Origin: Todiramphus chloris collaris
Taxonomy: Eukaryota; Chordata; Aves; Coraciiformes; Alcedinidae
Assembly (NCBI GenBank): GCA_025345505.1
Contig: JANVCC010000174.1
Coordinates: 5,201,914-5,265,913 of the forward strand
Direction of reading: 5' to 3'
DNA length: 64,000 nt
Below are positions 59,505 to 64,000 of the stretch, in pieces. The notes under the pieces were generated by a model. The model was given only the letters and a program-made list of their open reading frames with translations. It was not told the DNA's origin and did no database searches. A program made the position numbers and the translations under genes. Numbering within the stretch: position 1 is the stretch's first letter; each line of letters begins with the position of its first letter.

Positions 59505-59526
59505 GATTCCATTGGTGAACCTGTAA
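59505..59526 (+). CDS. AJAP1: AJAP1 terminal exon: alternative short C-terminus (candidate)
   Basis: The acceptor CGTCCTTAACAG ends at 59504. If exon 4 (ending AG) is joined here directly, skipping exon 5, the first G completes AGG (Arg) and the frame reads IPLVNL then TAA at 59524-59526. The product would be 339 residues from the first full codon of exon 2 instead of 356, with a Val-x-Leu end that fits a class II PDZ ligand. In the canonical transcript this exon would instead be pure 3'UTR. Phase compatibility is seen; use as coding sequence is inference. Confidence 0.45.
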
Positions 59527-59978
59527 AAAATATAAAAAAAATAATGGGTTACCCGTACCTACCATTTCTGTTTACCAGTAGGAGACTCAAAGAGCAGCGT
59601 TCTATGGGCCAAATATATTTTTATAAAAATGAACACGCCTGTAGGGAACTGCCTTTTTCAAAGAGCGCGGTTGTTGGAGAAGAGAAAGACAAACGTGCGA
59701 GCGAAGGATCCTGCGGAGGAAGAGGAGCCGGCGAGGGACTGAGGGGGAGGAGTGAGCGCCTGGAGCCTGGACGTGGACTGTGACTCTGAACCTGTGCCAA
59801 TAATACCATTATGTGCCATGTACCGATGCAGAGACTTCACGAGAAGCCGAAGCCAAGCCGCTAACGCCTGGAAACGTTGTGGAGGATGAGTGGGGCATCT
59901 CTTCTGGTGGGGTCATCCATCCTGGTCCATACGCATACGTACATACGATATATGTAGAGAGACAAAAAAAGAAAAAAA

Positions 59979-59997
59979 TATATATATATACACACAC
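59979..59997. repeat. (TA)n(CA)n microsatellite
   Basis: A compound dinucleotide run in the probable 3'UTR, preceded by an A-rich stretch. Confidence 0.88.
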
Positions 59998-60149
59998 AAA
60001 ACCACTTTTTGTACTGTAGCAATTTTTGAAGATCTTAAATACTCATTTTTAAAGAAGATGTCATGGGCTAAAAGTCTCATTTCTTTAACACGCATTATAC
60101 AAACCAGGCGAACTGATGTTTTCTACTTTGGCAGCTTGCCTTTCAAACC

Positions 60150-60243
60150 TATATGTGTATATATAGGTAGACATATATACATATATATACGTGTGTGTGT
60201 ATGTATAAACATATATATGTATGTATACATATATATATATATA
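60150..60243. repeat. TA/TG-rich low-complexity tract
   Basis: About 90 bases of TATA, TGTG and ATGTAT units, imperfect, lie near the end of the probable 3'UTR. In RNA it would offer UGUA- and UAUA-type words. Confidence 0.85.
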
Positions 60244-60300
60244 GTTTTGGTTCGTTTTGGAAATGCTTTTCCAGCAGCACTGAGGTGACCACAGCGTCAG

Positions 60301-63300
60301 GAGGTGGCCGGGGCTGCGGTGCCTTCGGGGAGCTGGGGAGAGGCTTCCCAGAAACCAGCCGGAGCGTGGCCGCGCTGCCCCGGGGTTCCTCCAGCTCTGG
60401 GACGGATGATGGAGTGCTCCAGAGCCTGGTCTGGAATGAGAGGGGAGTGGGAATGGGCTGGGGTTGTGGCCAGAAGGAAGCGCTTGGGCCAAAGTCACAA
60501 AGTGCATTCCTGCTGTAGGAGGCCAGAGGAAGCGGGGCGAGCGGGAAGCGAGCGGGGAGCTCGCAGCTGGCAGGTCCCCTGGCTCCTGGCAGCCTGCAGC
60601 AGCTCGAGGCGGTGGTGAAGAGCATTTCCAGGCTTGCCTAGCCCGATGCACCGTCAGGGTAGATGGAGAGAAGCCCAAAAGTCTGTGTCTGCCCTTTGTG
60701 TCTCAGAGCTGCTCTATTGGGTGTGACGCTATGGGGCTGGCCAGGAACGTGTTTTAAGCGTGGGCTTTTGAAGGCTGGGCCTCTCTTGGCACAAGAGACA
60801 TATTTCAGGAGCAGGACATGGAGATTTTTCTCAAGAATTGTTTCTAAATGGGCCACACCAGCAAAGCTTGCTCGGCCCTTTGTGAGAACCAGCCCCAGGC
60901 CAGCGAGCTCCAGCAAGGCTCTTGCTTTGCTCTTGTGGTCTTGGCTGGGCCAGCCGTGGCAGAAGATGCTGCCTGCTGTCCACAGCCATGGGGATCATTT
61001 AACAGCATTAAAAAGGGACTTTTGCCCAATGGTGTGCCAGGGAAGTGTGGTTCTGCTGGCTCCAGTTTGGTGTGTTGCTCTGGAAACAGCCTCCATTGCC
61101 CGTCCAGCTCCTGCTGGGGCGGGTGGTTTTGGTGGGTGCTGATGAGCGTGCCAGCCTACACATAGGCCACCGTGTCCCAGTCTGGGCTCGCCCATGTAGA
61201 CCGTGCTAAGGCAAAGCTTCCAAAGGGCTCCTGGGCGCCTGCACTCTATGATTCGTGTGAGGGTCTCCACATCAGACACCAAGATGGGTCTCGGCTGGGT
61301 TGCTTCAACCCAAAGTGGGTGGGAATGACAGCGGAGTTCAGACCAAAGTCCTCCAGTTCTTTTTGTAAACTGCCCTTCGTAAGTGCTAGCGATTTTTTAG
61401 AATTGTCCAGATACACATTTCTACTCCTCCACTAATTATCCAGCTCCATTTCTTTACTGTAATGAATGTGCAGTTAAAAGAGAAGCAGAACCCCCTGGTG
61501 TCGCGTGTAGCCACATCTGCAGCCTCTCGTTTCCATACTCTTTTCTGTCCTTTGTTTTTTTGGAAGCTGCTCCGGGAACAAGTCTTCCTTGCCAGACCTG
61601 GCAATTACCTGCGGACTTGAACCGAACATCTCCGAAGGCACTGGCAGCATCCCCTGCGACTCCGATGAGCCTCAAGCATCGCCTTGGGTGCGTTCTGCAC
61701 CGGGGCCGCTGCCGAACGGCAGCTGGAGAGGAGGAGGAGGAGGGTTGCTGTTGCTCCCGGTCAGGTTTTAGTCCATGACTGAACCCATTCCTAACTCATT
61801 CCTTCTGCGGAGGTGGTTTCTTGTGGGCGCCAAGCTGGGTAGGCATGGGTGGCAGCAGAGATGTGTGTCCCCTGGTCTGGGTCCTGGTGCTGGAGGGGGT
61901 TTAGCAGGGCCAGGTCCCCTTGGGCTCTGCAGCAGAGCAGAGAGCTGCTCCTTTTTTTGTGTTTCATGAGAGCAAAGCTCTCCGTGCTGGGGCTGGGCGC
62001 TGGGCAGAGGGGTGTCTGCTGGGCAGCTCGCGTGTCCTCGTCTCTGGGGCGTTGCGTGGGATGTCTCCCAGGGGTGTCTCAGGGACACGGACAGTGTCTT
62101 GCTAGAGGAGCAACTCCCTGAAGCTTTACCCTTCCCTGGGGAACACGGGGAGTGTTTGTCCTCGGGGTGTCCCCGGGGTCTGCCCCAAAAGGGGGGCAGT
62201 GCTGGGGCAGGTCCTGGCCCCGCTGCCAGCAGTCTGGAGGGGCTCTGGGTCACAGTGGGGTACAGCGAAAGGCGCAGAGCCTTTACTGGGATTACCGATG
62301 CCGCTGCACGGGGGAGCACCCCGGGTGCTGCTCACCCCAGGCTCAGCCGAAACCCCTGCAAGGGGAGCAGGTTCCAAGCCACTCCAGGGTGATCTGTCGT
62401 TTTCTGGGGCTTTTGTGTTCTGCTGCTGTAAATGATGCAGCCCTGCAAATTACTCTGCCTGGCACAGTTTCTTAATTCTCCTTTTTTGTGTGACTTTGCT
62501 GGCATTGGTCCACACCAGCTCGGGAGCCTCATCTGTTGTGCTTCACCCATTGATCTTCCCGTCTATTGGTATGTGCTGGCTGCACCCAGTAGTTCCTGCG
62601 GGTATTCCAGTGTGAGCTCTACAGCAGTCTGACATCATAAAACACATCTCAGCTCCCTCATTCCCGTGTTTGAAGCATCGTTCTGGATTTCCTCTGCCTG
62701 ATGGGGAGTCGCCCGGCGAAGCCGGGGGCTGGCAGGACAATGTGAGCAGTGCTGGGGATGGTGCTGGTGATGGAGAGGCACCTGGCTCCTGGGAGATTCC
62801 CCGTGGGACGGGGCAGAGAGAGGAAGCATGTGTGTGCCTGTGTGTGTGTCAGGGAGAGAGAATCAGGGCAAATAACTTTTGACTCCAGGCGAAAGAAGCA
62901 GGTTTCTGATGGCAGGACTTGGATGAGCTTTCCATGTGGTCTTCAGAAGGACACATCCTGGTCACCGAGGGATGAACGGTGACCCAGGGAACAAAAGTAG
63001 ATGCACAATCTTCCCTTATTTATAAGGACCAACAGCACTTGCACTTTATCAGAGAAACCCTCCCATCCCTATGCATGTCAAGCACACCAACAAGGGACAA
63101 CTGCCTGGAGGAAGGGAAGGGCTGGAGCTGGAAACACGGTGGTTGATGGGGCAGGATCCCAGCATCCCCATGTCTGTCCTAGTACAGAGAAATGAATTAA
63201 CTGTGGTTAGTTCATTCCCTGCTGTTGACATAAGCCAAAGCCAAAAGGAACGAAAACGTAAAGTCATGTTGAGTGAAAACACAGAGTCATGTTTTCATGG

Positions 63301-64000
63301 AACAGACCAACTGGGCAGATCTCTCACCCTGGGGAAGAAGCAGGCGAGTGTGGGGTTTGCCACGTTTCAGCCACATCATCTCACCCTGAGGTCTTTCGGC
63401 TGCCGCAGCTGCAGGGGGTGGCTCTCGGTGGGCTCCTTCCGTTGCTGCCCTTCGCTGGACACAGCGCTTCATCCTTGGTGGGCAGGAGTGCCAGAGTCCC
63501 CTGCCCTGAGCGGTGAAGCTTACTCAGCAATAACGGGGGAGGTTTTGCCAGTGCTGGTGCCACTGGGTTCTTTGAGTTGGCTGGAGCTGCTCCCCTGAGC
63601 AGTGGGGTCTTGTTCCTGTGCGGGGACAGAAAGGAACGCGTGCGTTTGGAAAATTAGGGATTTTTCTGTTGGCATTTGGAAGCTGAGTCTGTTTTCCAGC
63701 CCGAGAGCGTTGCACAGGTGGCAGGAAACGTTTCACCGTGAAGCTGAGCCCTGCATGCTGGATGGCATCGTGGGCATTGCAGTGGATTGAGTGGCAAGGT
63801 GGGCAATGTCCCTTGCAAATGTCCCCGTGGTGCCCTAGGGCGGTCACCTCTCTGTGGGGCTGTTCTGGGGTGCTGGGGGCTCCTGGGTGGTGGGTTCAGT
63901 GAATCCAGGGGTGCAGCCCAGTTGTGGCATTGGGCATCCACCACTGCCTAGCAAAACCATGTTTCCAGTGTGCCCTTTCCTTGGAAAACCAGAGCTTCTT
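60301..64000. other. 3' flanking region, no gene recognised
   Basis: GC-rich sequence has short open frames only and no recognised domain, RNA gene or interspersed repeat. A short (GGA)n run lies near 61727-61743. It is probably intergenic DNA downstream of AJAP1, with the first few hundred bases possibly still transcribed. Confidence 0.55.
61007..61012 (+). terminator. AJAP1: Possible polyadenylation signal ATTAAA
   Basis: This is the nearest common-variant poly(A) hexamer on the + strand after the terminal exon. The stretch between 60.3 and 61.0 kb is GC-richer and less UTR-like, so the true signal may be a rarer hexamer earlier. Confidence 0.2.

Larger units (their letters stand above)
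59527..60300 (+). other. AJAP1: AJAP1 3'UTR (end not certain)
   Basis: From the terminal acceptor the sequence turns AT-rich, with A-runs (59526-59542), TATATTTTTATAAAAATG (59614) and TTTTTGAAGATCTTAAATAC (60025), the look of a vertebrate 3'UTR. TATAAA words occur at 59622 and 60204 and a classic-variant ATTAAA at 61007-61012, but no AATAAA. The real 3' end is therefore unknown, and it may extend to about 61.0 kb. Confidence 0.5.

Overview
This window is vertebrate nuclear DNA, most likely from a bird. It contains one confidently recognised protein-coding gene on the + strand: AJAP1 (adherens junction-associated protein 1, also called SHREW1). The call rests on four exons with intact splice sites and matching phases. 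Their joined reading gives the AJAP1 hydrophobic N-terminal segment, the ectodomain landmark VWGPTG, the near-invariant transmembrane helix, the cytoplasmic tail and the canonical EKWFEISC C-terminus. Three things point to a bird: a decayed fragment that looks like a CR1 LINE (52373-52552), very few interspersed repeats in 64 kb, and short GC-rich introns typical of a small avian chromosome. The species cannot be named from sequence alone.

Layout. Bases 1-23540 are noncoding sequence with no gene I can recognise, broken by AT-rich patches and short tandem duplications. A GC- and CpG-rich island spans about 23630-24960 and is interrupted by a 400-base run of N (24371-24770). It is the best candidate for the AJAP1 promoter and first exon, but the first coding exon is not visible in the finished bases. 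From there to 39900 the sequence is probably intron 1. It holds a second, smaller CpG cluster near 33.7 kb and a good RFX-type X-box at 37780-37793. The coding exons are exon 2 (39901-40568), exon 3 (50640-50727), exon 4 (52661-52903) and exon 5 (54223-54295 to the stop, with a likely 3'UTR part to 54353). A terminal exon starts at 59505. Intron 2 carries a nine-unit minisatellite. Intron 5 carries two more minisatellites. Bases after about 60.3 kb look like 3'UTR tail and then intergenic DNA.

Gene product. The visible exons encode 356 residues ending in the canonical C-terminus. Adding the short first-exon peptide known from mammals gives about 372 residues, shorter than the roughly 411 of human AJAP1. 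The shortfall is in the ectodomain, which here is rich in Arg, Pro, Ala and Thr. Skipping exon 5 would join exon 4 to the terminal exon in phase and replace the canonical end with the six residues IPLVNL. That possible second C-terminus, the hidden first exon and a conserved-looking basic cleavage site are the points most worth checking. I found no mobile gene system, RNA gene, CRISPR array or second coding locus.
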